NCBI RefSeq assembly: GCF_030160715.1 | Contig: NZ_BSOW01000021.1 | Coordinates: forward strand, 100,088-164,087 | Length of the DNA: 64,000 nucleotides | Direction: 5' to 3' | DNA from: Bradyrhizobium iriomotense | Lineage (GTDB): Bacteria; Pseudomonadota; Alphaproteobacteria; Rhizobiales; Xanthobacteraceae | Shown here: positions 8,369-17,187 of the stretch, in pieces | Numbering within the stretch: position 1 is the stretch's first letter | Layout of the letters: every line of letters begins with the position of its first letter | Program-made: the position numbers and the translations under genes | Notes under the pieces: generated by a model | The model's input: the letters and a program-made list of their open reading frames with translations, nothing else | Databases searched by the model: none | What the model was told of the DNA's origin: nothing

Positions 8369-8878
8369 TTACTTCGTCTCGTTCGGATCCCGATGCACCG
8401 GGTCGATCCAGAGCACCGACTCCGGCTTCTCGACCGGTTCGATGTCCAGATTGATCGCGACCGCCTCGCCGTCGCTGCGCACCAGCACGCATTCCAGGAC
8501 TTCGTCGGGGCTGGCGTTGATCTCCTGGTGCGGCACGTAAGGCGGCACGTAGATGAAGTCGCCGGGGCCGGCCTCTGCCGTGAACTGGAGGTGATCGCCC
8601 CAGCGCATGCGGGCCTTGCCCTTCACCACATAGATGATGCTCTCGAGATGGCCATGATGATGCGCGCCGGTCTTGGCGTCGGGCTTGATGCTGACCGTGC
8701 CCGCCCACAATTTCTGTGCGCCGACGCGCGCGAAATTGATCGCGGCCTTGCGGTCCATGCCCGGCGTCGAGGGAACATTGGGATCGAGCTGGTTGCCGGG
8801 GATCACCCGCACGCCGTCATGTTTCCAGCGATCGTCATGATCGTGATGATGGGAATGCGTGTGGTCATGGCCGCTCAT
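8369..8878 (-). CDS. Cupin-domain protein with His-rich N-terminus
   Basis: This is a 169-residue protein. The first 15 residues are a metal-binding-like run alternating His and Asp (MSGHDHTHSHHHDHDD). A single cupin barrel follows, with motif 1 at GAHHHGHLESIIYVVKG and motif 2 at GPGDFIYVPPYVPHQEI. The metal ligands His/His/Glu/His are present, so it is likely a metal-dependent isomerase, dioxygenase or sensor. The ATG at 8878 is the start of the His-rich segment; the upstream extension to 8944 has no support. Its C-terminal 11 residues are duplicated as a stub at 7771-7806. Confidence 0.85.
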   Translation of the reverse strand: MSGHDHTHSHHHDHDDRWKHDGVRVIPGNQLDPNVPSTPGMDRKAAINFARVGAQKLWAGTVSIKPDAKTGAHHHGHLESIIYVVKGKARMRWGDHLQFTAEAGPGDFIYVPPYVPHQEINASPDEVLECVLVRSDGEAVAINLDIEPVEKPESVLWIDPVHRDPNETK

Positions 8879-9005
8879 GTGACTGCTTTCCGTTGGTTCC
8901 CTACGCGGCAAGCTAACCAAAGCTGCGGCATCAAGCCATACCAAAATCGGAACGCTCTTAGGCGCGTGGCGTTGTCCTGGCGATCAAGATGGAAGGAGTT
9001 TTTTC

Positions 9006-9224
9006 ATGGGTAGCACGACCGACAAGATCAAGGGCGCCACCAACGAGGCGATCGGCAAGGCCAAGCAGGGCATTGGCGAGGCCACAGGTTCCGACCGCAT
9101 GAAGGGCGAAGGCGTCGTGCAGGAGATCAAGGGCAAGGGCCAGCAGGCCATGGGCGATGCCAAGGACGCCGCGAAGGAAGCGATCGATCGCGCCGCGGCA
9201 AACGCCAAGCGTACGGCAGAGTGA
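9006..9224 (+). CDS. CsbD-family stress protein
   Basis: This is a 72-residue hydrophilic, Lys/Ala/Gly-rich protein. It begins with the family signature STTDKIKGATNEAIGKAKQG and continues GSDRMKGEGVVQEIKGKGQQ. CsbD proteins are abundant in stationary phase and stress; the molecular role is unknown. GGAAGGAG precedes the ATG. The gene is monocistronic and is followed after 18 bases by a strong terminator. Confidence 0.9.
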   Translation: MGSTTDKIKGATNEAIGKAKQGIGEATGSDRMKGEGVVQEIKGKGQQAMGDAKDAAKEAIDRAAANAKRTAE

Positions 9225-9242
9225 CGCACGAGACTAAAGACG

Positions 9243-9274
9243 AGAAGACCGGCCGCAAGGCCGGTCTTCTTGTT
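9243..9274. terminator. Rho-independent terminator between csbD-like gene and FKBP gene
   Basis: A 12-bp stem, AGAAGACCGGCC / GGCCGGTCTTCT, with a GCAA loop is followed by TGTTT. The two flanking genes converge on it. Confidence 0.85.
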
Positions 9275-9291
9275 TGCGCTGGTACCTGCGG

Positions 9292-9756
9292 TTACTTCAC
9301 CCCGAGCAATTCCACGTCGAACATCAGCGTCGCATTCGGCGGGATCACGCCGCCGGCGCCGCGTGCGCCGTAGCCGAGTTGCGGCGGGATGATCAGCGTG
9401 CGCTTGCCGCCGACCTTCATGGTGGCAACGCCCTCGTCCCAGCCGGCGATGACGCGGCCCTTGCCGATCGGAAACTCGAACGGCTCGTTGCGGTCGACGG
9501 ACGAGTCGAATTTCTTGCCCTTCTTGCCGTTCTCATAGAGCCAGCCGGTGTAGTGCATCACGCAGATCTGGCCGGGCTTTGGCGAGGCGCCGGTGCCGGC
9601 GACGCTGTCGATGATCTCGAGGCCTGAAGCTGTGGTCATGGTTTTTCCTGCGGTCTGGGCCGATGCCGGGGTGGAGACGAACGCCGACACTGCGCCGATC
9701 ACCGTGATCGCGAGCGCCGACATGAGGGTGAGGAGTGCACGCTGGACACGCTGCAT
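9292..9756 (-). CDS. FKBP-type peptidyl-prolyl cis-trans isomerase, exported
   Basis: This is a 154-residue protein with an N-terminal hydrophobic signal (LLTLMSALAITVIGAVSAFV ... ASAQT) and one FKBP domain. Recognisable parts are CVMHYTGWLYENGKKGKKFD, PFEFPIGKGRVIAGWDEGV, and GKRTLIIPPQLGYGARGAGG followed by IPPNATLMFDVELLG. It catalyses proline isomerisation during folding in the periplasm. The family length and active-site aromatic residues look intact. Confidence 0.92.
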   Translation of the reverse strand: MQRVQRALLTLMSALAITVIGAVSAFVSTPASAQTAGKTMTTASGLEIIDSVAGTGASPKPGQICVMHYTGWLYENGKKGKKFDSSVDRNEPFEFPIGKGRVIAGWDEGVATMKVGGKRTLIIPPQLGYGARGAGGVIPPNATLMFDVELLGVK

Positions 9757-9830
9757 AAGACACCTTCCGTTTGAAGCGGGAGGTGTCTAGCGCAACGCGA
9801 CAGGCATGACCAGCCTCGCGCGCGGCAATC

Positions 9831-11417
9831 TCAGTAGCCGAGCGCGCAGCCGTCCTTGCGCGGATCGGAACCACCGGTGAGCGTGCCCTTGTCCCAGTCG
9901 ATCCAGATCGCCTGGCCGCCGCCGAGCGGGCCGACCACGCTCGTGGTCTTGTGGCCGAGCTTCTTGAGGCCATCGACGACCGCGGCCGGCACGCTGTCCT
10001 CGAGCTGATAGACGCCCTCGTAATGCAGGCCGCGCGGCATATCGATCGCCTCCTGCACGTCGCAGCCATAGTCGAGGATGTTGGTCAGCACATGCGTCTG
10101 GCCAACCGGCTGATACTGCCCGCCCATCACGCCGAACGGCATGATCCCGCGGCCCGCCTTGGTGAGCAGCGCCGGAATGATCGTGTGCAGCGGGCGCTTG
10201 CCGCCGGCGATGCAATTGGGATGATCCGGCTGGATACGGAAGCCGCCGGCACGGTTTTGCAGCAGCACGCCGGTCTTGTTCGACACGATCGCCGAGCCGA
10301 AGGAATGCGCGATCGAGTTGATGAAGGAGCAGACGTTGCGATCCTTGTCGACCACGGTGATGTAGATGGTCGAGGGGTTCATCGGCGGCGCGACGTTCGG
10401 CAGATCGAGCAGCCCGTCCATGCGGATCTTTGCGATGTACTCGTCGGCGAATTCCGTCGCGAGGATTTTTGCGACGTCGATCTTCATGTGCGCGGGATCG
10501 GCGACATGCATCTCGCGGATCATGTAGGCGATGCGCGCAGCCTCCGCCTCCAGATGGAAACGCTCGACGCTGAGCGGCGCGAACTTCTTGAGGTCGAACC
10601 GGGACAGGATGTTCAGCATCACCAGCATGGTGATGCCGGGCCCGTTGGGCGGGCACTGCCAGACGTCGTAACCCTTGTAGGTCGTGCCGATCGGCGTGGT
10701 CACCTCGGTGGTATGATCAGCGAAATCGTCGAGCGTGTGCAGGCCGCCGATTCCGCGCAGCGTCTCGACCATGTCCTCGGCGATCGGGCCCTTGTAGAAG
10801 GCATCGCGGCCGTCCTTGGCGATCGCGCGCAGCGTCTTGCCGAGCTCGGGCTGGCGGATGACGTCGCCGGCCACGGCCGGCTTGCCGTGCGGCAGAAGAT
10901 AGCGCTCGGTATTAGTGCCGTTCTTCAGCTTCTCGAACTGGTTCTTCCAGTCGAAGGCGATGCGGGGGGCGACGACATAGCCCTCTTCCGCCGCCTTGAT
11001 CGCGGGCTGCGCCAGGCGGTCGAAGCCGAACTTGCCGTGGTCACGCAGCACGGTCGCAAAGGCGTCGATCGCGCCGGGGATCGAGACCGCGTGCGCCGAG
11101 GTCAGCGGCACCGAATTGATCTTGCGCTCGAGATACCACTCGACATTGGCGGCCTTCGGTGCGCGGCCCGAGCCGTTATAGGCGGTGATCTTGCCCTCGC
11201 CGCGCGGCTGGATCAGCGCAAAGCAGTCGCCGCCGATGCCGGTCGATTGCGGCTCGATCACCCCGAGCAGCAGGCTGCCCGCGACCGCCGCGTCCGCCGC
11301 CGTGCCGCCCTCGCGCAGCACCTCGACCGCGGCAAGCGCGGCCAGCGGGTGCGAGGTCGCCACCATCGCGTTCTGGGCGTGGACCGTGGACCTGCCGGGG
11401 AAATGGAAGCTTCTCAT
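9831..11417 (-). CDS. ggt: Gamma-glutamyltransferase family protein
   Basis: This is a 528-residue Ntn-hydrolase precursor. The N-terminal half has the family's NAMVATSHPLAALAAVEVL, GGTAADAAVA and STGIGGDCFALI. The autocleavage and nucleophile Thr is in NPSTIYITVVDKDRNVCSFI, followed by GSAIVSNKTGVLLQNRAGGF and GKRPLHTIIPALL. Family members cleave gamma-glutamyl bonds such as in glutathione, or acylate amides. No signal peptide is visible, so it may be cytoplasmic. It could instead be a cephalosporin-acylase-like or oxamate-amidohydrolase-like relative. Confidence 0.87.
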   Translation of the reverse strand: MRSFHFPGRSTVHAQNAMVATSHPLAALAAVEVLREGGTAADAAVAGSLLLGVIEPQSTGIGGDCFALIQPRGEGKITAYNGSGRAPKAANVEWYLERKINSVPLTSAHAVSIPGAIDAFATVLRDHGKFGFDRLAQPAIKAAEEGYVVAPRIAFDWKNQFEKLKNGTNTERYLLPHGKPAVAGDVIRQPELGKTLRAIAKDGRDAFYKGPIAEDMVETLRGIGGLHTLDDFADHTTEVTTPIGTTYKGYDVWQCPPNGPGITMLVMLNILSRFDLKKFAPLSVERFHLEAEAARIAYMIREMHVADPAHMKIDVAKILATEFADEYIAKIRMDGLLDLPNVAPPMNPSTIYITVVDKDRNVCSFINSIAHSFGSAIVSNKTGVLLQNRAGGFRIQPDHPNCIAGGKRPLHTIIPALLTKAGRGIMPFGVMGGQYQPVGQTHVLTNILDYGCDVQEAIDMPRGLHYEGVYQLEDSVPAAVVDGLKKLGHKTTSVVGPLGGGQAIWIDWDKGTLTGGSDPRKDGCALGY

Positions 11418-11634
11418 TGCCTGTTCTGCTCTCCTGGCCGCTCTCTTGGCCTGTTCTGCTCTCTTGCCGCGGGCGCGCGTACGCCGCGCCCTCCAAAAAA
11501 TCCGGGTCTACATGACACATTCGGACCCCGCGGGGCAATGCTGGCATACCACGGAAATGGCTGCCATCCGCTGCACGAATGGACTCGCGGGTTGCGGGTT
11601 TTCTGGGCGGCTGCCGCCTGCTAAACGAGCCGCC

Positions 11635-12417
11635 ATGATCTACAGAGTCGCTGCCTTCTATCAGTTCGCACCGCTCGCGGATTACCGCGAGCTGCGCGAG
11701 CCCCTGCGCGCGTTGTGCGCCAGCCTCGGCATCAAGGGCAGCGTGCTGCTGGCGCAGGAAGGCATCAACGGCACGGTCGCAGGCACCGCGGAGGCGATCG
11801 ATGCCTTTGCCCACGAGCTCGCGCATGGCGAGATGTTCGGCGGCCGGCTCGACAATCTCGAACTGAAATTCTCGACCAGCGAGGCGATGCCGTTCGGCCG
11901 GCTCAAGGTGCGGCTGAAGAAGGAGATCGTCACGCTGGGCGACGCCGCCGCGGACCCGACGCGTCAGGTCGGCACCTACGTCGATGCCGCACAGTGGAAT
12001 GCGCTGATCGCCGAGCCCGATACGCTGGTGCTCGACACCCGCAACGCCTTCGAGGTCGCGATGGGCACGTTCGAAGGCGCCGTCGATCCCGGCATCAGGA
12101 GCTTTGGCGAGTTCAAGGAGTTTGCCGCGCAGCAGCTCGATCCCGCAAAGCATCGCAGGATCGCGATGTTCTGCACCGGCGGCATCCGCTGCGAGAAGGC
12201 GAGCGCGCATCTGCTCGCGCGCGGCTTCGCCGAGGTCTATCACCTCAAGGGCGGTATCCTCAGATATCTCGAGGATGTGCCGGAACAGCAAAGCCGGTGG
12301 CGCGGCGAATGCTTCGTGTTCGACGAGCGCGTGGCGCTCGGCCATGGCTTGCGAGAACATGGCTTGCGAGAGCATGGCGTGCGCGAGCGGCAGAAGGACG
12401 CCTCCGCCGATGAATGA
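11635..12417 (+). CDS. trhO: tRNA uridine(34) hydroxylase TrhO, rhodanese family
   Basis: This is a 260-residue protein. It has an N-terminal ferredoxin-like domain (VLLAQEGINGTVAG) and a rhodanese domain with VLDTRNAFEVAMGTF and the active-site loop FCTGGIRCEKASAHL. TrhO oxidises U34 of certain tRNAs to ho5U. The ATG at 11635 fits the family N-terminus (MIYRVAAFYQFAPL). The C-terminus carries an unusual imperfect five-residue repeat (HGLRE x3) encoded by 15-base repeats. Its stop overlaps the slyX-like gene by 8 bases, indicating co-translation. Confidence 0.92.
   Translation: MIYRVAAFYQFAPLADYRELREPLRALCASLGIKGSVLLAQEGINGTVAGTAEAIDAFAHELAHGEMFGGRLDNLELKFSTSEAMPFGRLKVRLKKEIVTLGDAAADPTRQVGTYVDAAQWNALIAEPDTLVLDTRNAFEVAMGTFEGAVDPGIRSFGEFKEFAAQQLDPAKHRRIAMFCTGGIRCEKASAHLLARGFAEVYHLKGGILRYLEDVPEQQSRWRGECFVFDERVALGHGLREHGLREHGVRERQKDASADE
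12344..12390 (+). repeat. 15-base tandem repeat in the 3' end of trhO
   Basis: Three imperfect copies of CATGGCTTGCGAGAA encode HGLRE/HGLRE/HGVRE. The unit length is a multiple of three, so copy-number change would keep the frame. Confidence 0.8.
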
Positions 12418-12625
12418 GATCACGACGCTCAGCGAACGCATCGACACGCTCGAAGCACGGCTCGCCTATCAGGACGACACCATCGAGCAGCTGAACCAGA
12501 CCATCACCGCGCAGTGGAAGCAGATCGATGCGCTGACGCGGCAGATCGCAGCGCTGAGCGAGCGTCTCCAGGAAGCCGAAGCCAACGCGCCCGGCCCCGC
12601 CAGCGAGCGTCCGCCGCATTACTAG
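12410..12625 (+). CDS. slyX: SlyX family protein
   Basis: This is a 71-residue protein, almost wholly a coiled coil with heptad-like spacing (ITTLSERIDTLEARLAYQDD, then TIEQLNQTITAQWKQIDALT). It ends in a short Pro-rich tail finishing in PPHY, typical of SlyX. The function is not established. It overlaps the trhO stop by 8 bases and is likely coupled to it. Its stop codon overlaps the start of an interspersed repeat. Confidence 0.88.
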   Translation: MNEITTLSERIDTLEARLAYQDDTIEQLNQTITAQWKQIDALTRQIAALSERLQEAEANAPGPASERPPHY

Positions 12626-12673
12626 AGCATGATCCGGAAAAGTGTGAAGCGGTTTTCCGAAAAGATCATGCTC
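12625..12673. repeat. Interspersed palindromic repeat (GAGCATGATCC type)
   Basis: GAGCATGATC at the left and GATCATGCTC at the right are inverted. CGGAAAAGTG and CGGTTTTCCG lie between them. This is a frequent Bradyrhizobium-type intergenic element, and it sits immediately after slyX, where it could act as a terminator or mRNA-stabilising hairpin. Confidence 0.75.
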
Positions 12674-12684
12674 AAAGAACAACC

Positions 12685-12725
12685 TAAAGCGCGATGATGA
12701 TTCAGCCCAATCTCATCGCACTTTA
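12685..12725. repeat. Interspersed inverted repeat (TAAAGCGCGATGA type), copy 1
   Basis: TAAAGCGCGATGA pairs imperfectly with TCATCGCACTTTA. A second copy lies at 22081-22120; both sit next to a GGDEF-domain gene. Confidence 0.7.
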
Positions 12726-12738
12726 AGGCGCGCGCCTC

Positions 12739-14640
12739 TTACTGCCCTGAAGCCATCGGCAGCAGATTGAAGACCTCGACCGACATCACCAGCCGGTCGC
12801 GTCCGTCCTCCTTGGCGCCATAGAGCGCGCGATCGGCGGCCTCGACGAGCGTTCCCGGACCACCAGTTCGCTCCAGCCACGGCCGGCAGGTCGCACCACC
12901 GACCGAGGCGGTGACGCAGCCGGCGGTTTCATTGGAGGCATGTACGAGGCCCGCGGTGCGGATCGCCTTGCGGATCCGCTCGCCGATCCGGGCACAGCCG
13001 GCCGCATCGATGTTCGGCAGCAGCACGGCGAACTCTTCGCCGCCATAGCGCGCGGCGAGGTCGCTGACGCGCTGGGCCTCTGCCGCGATGATCTTCGCCA
13101 CGGTACGTAGGCACGCATCGCCCGCAGGATGGCCATATTCGTCGTTGTAGGCCTTGAAGTGATCGACATCGATCATCAACAGACCAAGGCTCGAGCGGTC
13201 GCGATAGGCCCTCGCCCATTCCTCGTCCAGCCGCTCGTCGAAGCGGCGGCGGTTGGCGAGCCCGGTGAGGCTGTCCTCGATCGCGAGTGCCTCTAGGCGC
13301 TCCTCCAGCTCCTTCTGCTCCGTGACGTCGCGCGAGACTGTAATGGCACCGTCGATGCTGCCGTCGCTCCTGCGCGTTGCACGCATGGTTGATTCGACCC
13401 AGATTTCGCCCTTCTCGCGGTGCCTTTGTCGCTGGACCGTACGCACCTCGTCAACTTCACCGCGCTTGAGCCTGTTGATCGTCTCTTCCACGACCGGCAG
13501 GTCGGCTGGATGAATTCCAGCAAGTGCGGAATGACCGACAAGCTCGTTGGGGCGCCATCCGAGAACGCGCTTGGATGAGGGGGAGGCATATCTGACGACA
13601 TGGTCGATCCCGATACGGGTCACCATGTCGCCGGAACCCTCTGCGATCAGGCGGAAATTGGATTCACTGGCCGCAAGCGCCGCCGCCATGCGCTGACCGC
13701 GCTGCAACTGCCGGACCAGCACCGCGCCGATGATCGCGATGAGCATCGCCAGCGCGAGCACGAACAGCATGCGCGAGAGGGCCGCCGCGCGCCAGGGCGC
13801 CAGCAATTCCTGGCGATCAACGGTCGCGATCAGGAGAAGCGGGAAACGGCCGCTGCGCTTGTAGAAGCTGACGCGCTCGACACCATCCAGCATCGACTTG
13901 AACTGGTAGGCGCCGCTCGGCTGCAGCTTCGATTCTCGAAACAGCGGCCCGTCGGCCACGCTGCGACCGACGAATTTGTCATTGCTGGGGTCGCGCGCGA
14001 TGATGATGCCGTCGCCATGCACCAGCGTGATCGAGCTGTTCCGACCGATCAGGTACTGCTGATAGAAATGCGACAGATAGTTCGCACCGATGGTTGCGAG
14101 CACGACGCCGCCAAAGCTGCCGTCGGGCTTGTTGAACCGGCGCGACAGCGTGACCACCCATTCACCGTCGACCAGGCTCTTGATCGGGCGGCCGACATAG
14201 GCCTCCCGCTTCGGCGAAATCTGGTGATGTCTGAAGAACTCGTCGTCGCTGAACGTGGAGCTGACGGTGCCGGCGGATGTCAGCCAGTTCCCCCTGTCGT
14301 CGATGATGGCGAGACTGTGAATGCGCTCGATCGCCTTCTTGCGGAGCTCGAGGAGGTTGCGGAGCTTGGCGATGGTGGAGGGGTCCGTGCCGTCCATCTC
14401 CAGACGACTGACGACGCCGACGACACCGGAATCGAGAAGATCGAAGCTGTCCTCCGCATGCTGGGTCAGCGATCGCGCGAGGTTCGCCATTTCCGTCTCG
14501 GTGCCGCGCAGCAACGCGTCGCGCGAACCCCATTCACCCCAGCCGCTGATGCCGAGGATGGCCGTGCAGGTGAGCACGACGAACGCCGCCGCCCGCAATG
14601 GCAGGCGGCTCAAGCCGGCTCTATGGCTCATGACGTTCAT
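12739..14640 (-). CDS. Membrane sensor diguanylate cyclase (periplasmic sensor, PAS, GGDEF)
   Basis: The protein has about 633 residues. A first membrane segment (AAAFVVLTCTAILGISGW) is followed by a ~270-residue dCache-type periplasmic domain. A second membrane segment (MLFVLALAMLIAIIGAVL) and a PAS domain with PAC motif come next. The C-terminal GGDEF domain has an intact active site, YGGEEF. An RVSD inhibitory I-site lies five residues before it, so it should make c-di-GMP and show product inhibition. The start is the ATG at 14640 or 14631; the open frame extends to 14709. The neighbours are unrelated, so it is probably a stand-alone sensor. Confidence 0.9.
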   Translation of the reverse strand: MNVMSHRAGLSRLPLRAAAFVVLTCTAILGISGWGEWGSRDALLRGTETEMANLARSLTQHAEDSFDLLDSGVVGVVSRLEMDGTDPSTIAKLRNLLELRKKAIERIHSLAIIDDRGNWLTSAGTVSSTFSDDEFFRHHQISPKREAYVGRPIKSLVDGEWVVTLSRRFNKPDGSFGGVVLATIGANYLSHFYQQYLIGRNSSITLVHGDGIIIARDPSNDKFVGRSVADGPLFRESKLQPSGAYQFKSMLDGVERVSFYKRSGRFPLLLIATVDRQELLAPWRAAALSRMLFVLALAMLIAIIGAVLVRQLQRGQRMAAALAASESNFRLIAEGSGDMVTRIGIDHVVRYASPSSKRVLGWRPNELVGHSALAGIHPADLPVVEETINRLKRGEVDEVRTVQRQRHREKGEIWVESTMRATRRSDGSIDGAITVSRDVTEQKELEERLEALAIEDSLTGLANRRRFDERLDEEWARAYRDRSSLGLLMIDVDHFKAYNDEYGHPAGDACLRTVAKIIAAEAQRVSDLAARYGGEEFAVLLPNIDAAGCARIGERIRKAIRTAGLVHASNETAGCVTASVGGATCRPWLERTGGPGTLVEAADRALYGAKEDGRDRLVMSVEVFNLLPMASGQ

Positions 14641-14813
14641 GCGAACAGGATTCTCCGATGCCGGAAAATCCGCTGCTTCTGTTATCGAAACCTGAAAAGC
14701 GCAGCGCAATTCGCCTCAAAATGCGCCGTTTTACGTAGTCCTATGGTGATCGCGATCATCTGATCGCTAACGGCAGGTTAGCGCATCGAGGGGGAATCGG
14801 CCCGCGCGGGGCC

Positions 14814-15035
14814 TTAGCCGAAGATCGCCTTAACCTTGTCCCATAGCGAAGGGCTGTCCGCCTCCGCATCCGCCTTCGATGGCGTCGGCTGGGCAGCGCT
14901 GACGGGATCGGATGCCGGGAAGGTATCGACCAGCCCGGCATCGAGCCTGGCGTGGGTCTCGCGATCGGCGGCGAGCGCCTCGCGTGGATCGTCGGCGTGC
15001 TTGTCGTGCGGCGCGGGGTTGAATTTCTCAGCCAT
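14814..15035 (-). CDS. Conserved small hydrophilic protein
   Basis: This is a 73-residue acidic protein rich in Ala, Asp and Pro (FNPAPHDKHADDPREALAAD, then DTFPASDPVSAAQ). It has no signal peptide or membrane segment. The segment TFPASDP recurs in small rhizobial proteins of unknown function, from general recall. GGAGGAG lies just before the ATG at 15035; an ATG at 15047 is also possible but contains that RBS. It is divergent from hemE. Confidence 0.65.
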   Translation of the reverse strand: MAEKFNPAPHDKHADDPREALAADRETHARLDAGLVDTFPASDPVSAAQPTPSKADAEADSPSLWDKVKAIFG

Positions 15036-15130
15036 GAGCTCCTCCATTGGCCGGTCAACGTCGCCGCCGCCGCGGGGTTCCTCTGTTCCGCTTGGCCCGG
15101 CCGGAGCGGCGGTGTATCAGGAACCGCAAC

Positions 15131-16183
15131 ATGTCCCAGGGATCGTTCGTGCCGCCCTCCTCCGCAAAGCCTTTCGTCGATGTGCTCTCCGGCCAGCGGC
15201 AGACCGTTCCGCCGGTCTGGATGATGCGGCAGGCCGGCCGCTATCTGCCCGAATATCGCGAGGTCCGCGCCAACGCCGGCGGCTTCCTCGATCTCTGCTT
15301 CACGCCGGAGCTCGCGGCCGAGGTGACGCTGCAACCGATCCGCCGCTTCGGCTTCGATGCGGCCATCATCTTCTCGGACATCCTGGTGATCCCCTACGCG
15401 CTCGGCCGTTCGGTGCGCTTCGAGGTCGGCGAGGGTCCGCGGCTCGAGCCGCTCGATGATCCCGACAAGGTCCGCACGCTGTCGCCGCGCGCCGATTTCG
15501 GCAAGCTCGAGCCGGTGTTCGAGGCCTTGCGCATCGTGCGCCGCGCGCTCGATCCGAAGACAGCGCTGATCGGCTTCTGCGGCGCGCCGTGGACGGTCGC
15601 AACCTACATGGTTGCAGGGCACGGCACGCCGGACCAGGCGCCGGCGCGGATGATGGCCTATCGACATCCCGAGGCATTCGCGAAGATCATCGATACGCTG
15701 GTCGAAAACTCCATCGACTATCTGCTCGGGCAACTCGCCGCGGGCGCCGACGCACTCCAGATCTTCGACACCTGGGCGGGCGTACTGCCGCCGGCCGAAT
15801 TCGCGCGCTGGTCGGTCGAGCCGACCCGGCGCATCGTCGAGGGCGTGCGCGCCAAGGCGCCCAACGCGAGGATCATCGGATTTCCCCGCGGTGCCGGCGC
15901 ACTGCTGCCGGGCTATGTGGAGGCAACAGGCGTCAACGCGGTCAGCATCGACTGGACGGCGGAGCCGGCCTTCATCCGCGAGCGCGTGCAGTCACGCGTC
16001 GCCGTGCAGGGCAATCTCGATCCGCTGGTGCTGATCACCGGTGGCGATGCGCTCAATCGCGCCGTCGACGAGGTGCTGGCGAATTTCGCGATGGGACGGC
16101 TGATCTTCAATCTCGGCCACGGCATCCAGCCGGAGACGCCGATCGCCCATGTCGAGCAGATGCTGAAACGCGTGCGCGGCTAG
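15131..16183 (+). CDS. hemE: Uroporphyrinogen decarboxylase
   Basis: This is a 350-residue enzyme of haem biosynthesis converting uroporphyrinogen III to coproporphyrinogen III in the cytoplasm. The signature PPVWMMRQAGRYLPEYR is near residue 30. FSDILVIPYALG and the catalytic Asp region, GFCGAPWTVATYMVAGHG, and FNLGHGI near the C-terminus follow. The length is normal. The start at 15131 is fixed by the family N-terminus; an upstream extension to 15047 overlaps the divergent gene. Its stop codon overlaps that of convergent hemC within CTAG. Confidence 0.96.
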   Translation: MSQGSFVPPSSAKPFVDVLSGQRQTVPPVWMMRQAGRYLPEYREVRANAGGFLDLCFTPELAAEVTLQPIRRFGFDAAIIFSDILVIPYALGRSVRFEVGEGPRLEPLDDPDKVRTLSPRADFGKLEPVFEALRIVRRALDPKTALIGFCGAPWTVATYMVAGHGTPDQAPARMMAYRHPEAFAKIIDTLVENSIDYLLGQLAAGADALQIFDTWAGVLPPAEFARWSVEPTRRIVEGVRAKAPNARIIGFPRGAGALLPGYVEATGVNAVSIDWTAEPAFIRERVQSRVAVQGNLDPLVLITGGDALNRAVDEVLANFAMGRLIFNLGHGIQPETPIAHVEQMLKRVRG

Positions 16184-17160
16184 CGCGGCCTGCTGCGCTC
16201 GATGATCTCGGCGGCGCCCTTCGCGAGCAGATCGAGCCCGACCGCTCGGCCCAGTTCTCGCGGGCGGTTCGCCGGGCCCGAACGCGAAGCTTCGATGATC
16301 GTATTTCCGGAGAGATCGAGCACTGAGGCCGCGAGCGACATCTGATCGCCTGTGATCGTCGAGAAGCCCGCGATCGGCGAATTGCAGTGACCATTGAGTA
16401 CCCAGAGCACCTCGCGCTCCGCATCGGCGCAGGCGTGCGCCGATGGGTCGTCGATCGCCGAAAGAATCTGCCTGGTCTGCCAGTCCTGCGCGGCGCATTC
16501 GACGGCGACGATCCCCTGCCCCGCCGCGGGCAACATCTCCGCCACTGAGAATTCGTAGGCAATGCGATGCGCCAGCCCGACGCGATCGAGACCCGAGCGC
16601 GCCATGATCAGCGCATCGGCGGGACCGACCGCGCCGCCATCCGGCAGCCGCTGCATCTCGCGGTTGTCGAGCTTGCGCACGCGCGTATCGGCGGCGCCGC
16701 GGAAGTGGATCACCTCGGCGTCGGGAAACAACCGCCGCGCATAGGCCGCGCGCCGCACCGCATTGGTGCCGATCTTGAAACCCTTGCCGCGCGACTGCTT
16801 GAACGCATCGAGCGAAACACCGTCGCGCAGCACCAGGGCATCGCCGGGCGGATCGCGCGACAGCGTGGCGCCGATCACGAGGCCAGGCGTGTCCTCGTTG
16901 CCCGGCATGTCCTTGAGCGAATGCATCGCCGCCTGCAATTCGCCTGACAGCACGGCGGCACGGATCTGTGCGACGAAGGCGCCGCCCTTGCCGCCATGGG
17001 GCAACAGCTTGCTGGTCTGGTCGAGATCGCCGGTGGTGTCGAACTTGACGATCTCGACGTCGATGTCGGGCACGGTGGCGGTCAGGCGGCGCGCGATCTC
17101 TTCCGTCTGTGCCAGCGCCATCGCACTCTTGCGCGTGCCGATTCGCAATCGAATAGCCAA
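16180..17160 (-). CDS. hemC: Porphobilinogen deaminase (hydroxymethylbilane synthase)
   Basis: This is a 326-residue cytoplasmic enzyme that polymerises four porphobilinogens. It opens RIGTRKSAMALAQTEEIARRL. The substrate-binding segment KDMPG and the Arg-rich RGAADTRVRKLDNREM are visible. The dipyrromethane cofactor Cys is in NGHCNSPIAGF. The length is near the family norm. It converges with hemE, the next-but-one step in the same pathway; the stops share four bases (CTAG). Confidence 0.96.
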   Translation of the reverse strand: MAIRLRIGTRKSAMALAQTEEIARRLTATVPDIDVEIVKFDTTGDLDQTSKLLPHGGKGGAFVAQIRAAVLSGELQAAMHSLKDMPGNEDTPGLVIGATLSRDPPGDALVLRDGVSLDAFKQSRGKGFKIGTNAVRRAAYARRLFPDAEVIHFRGAADTRVRKLDNREMQRLPDGGAVGPADALIMARSGLDRVGLAHRIAYEFSVAEMLPAAGQGIVAVECAAQDWQTRQILSAIDDPSAHACADAEREVLWVLNGHCNSPIAGFSTITGDQMSLAASVLDLSGNTIIEASRSGPANRPRELGRAVGLDLLAKGAAEIIERSRPR

Positions 17161-17187
17161 GCCGTATGCTCCCTCTAGCCGCGCGGG

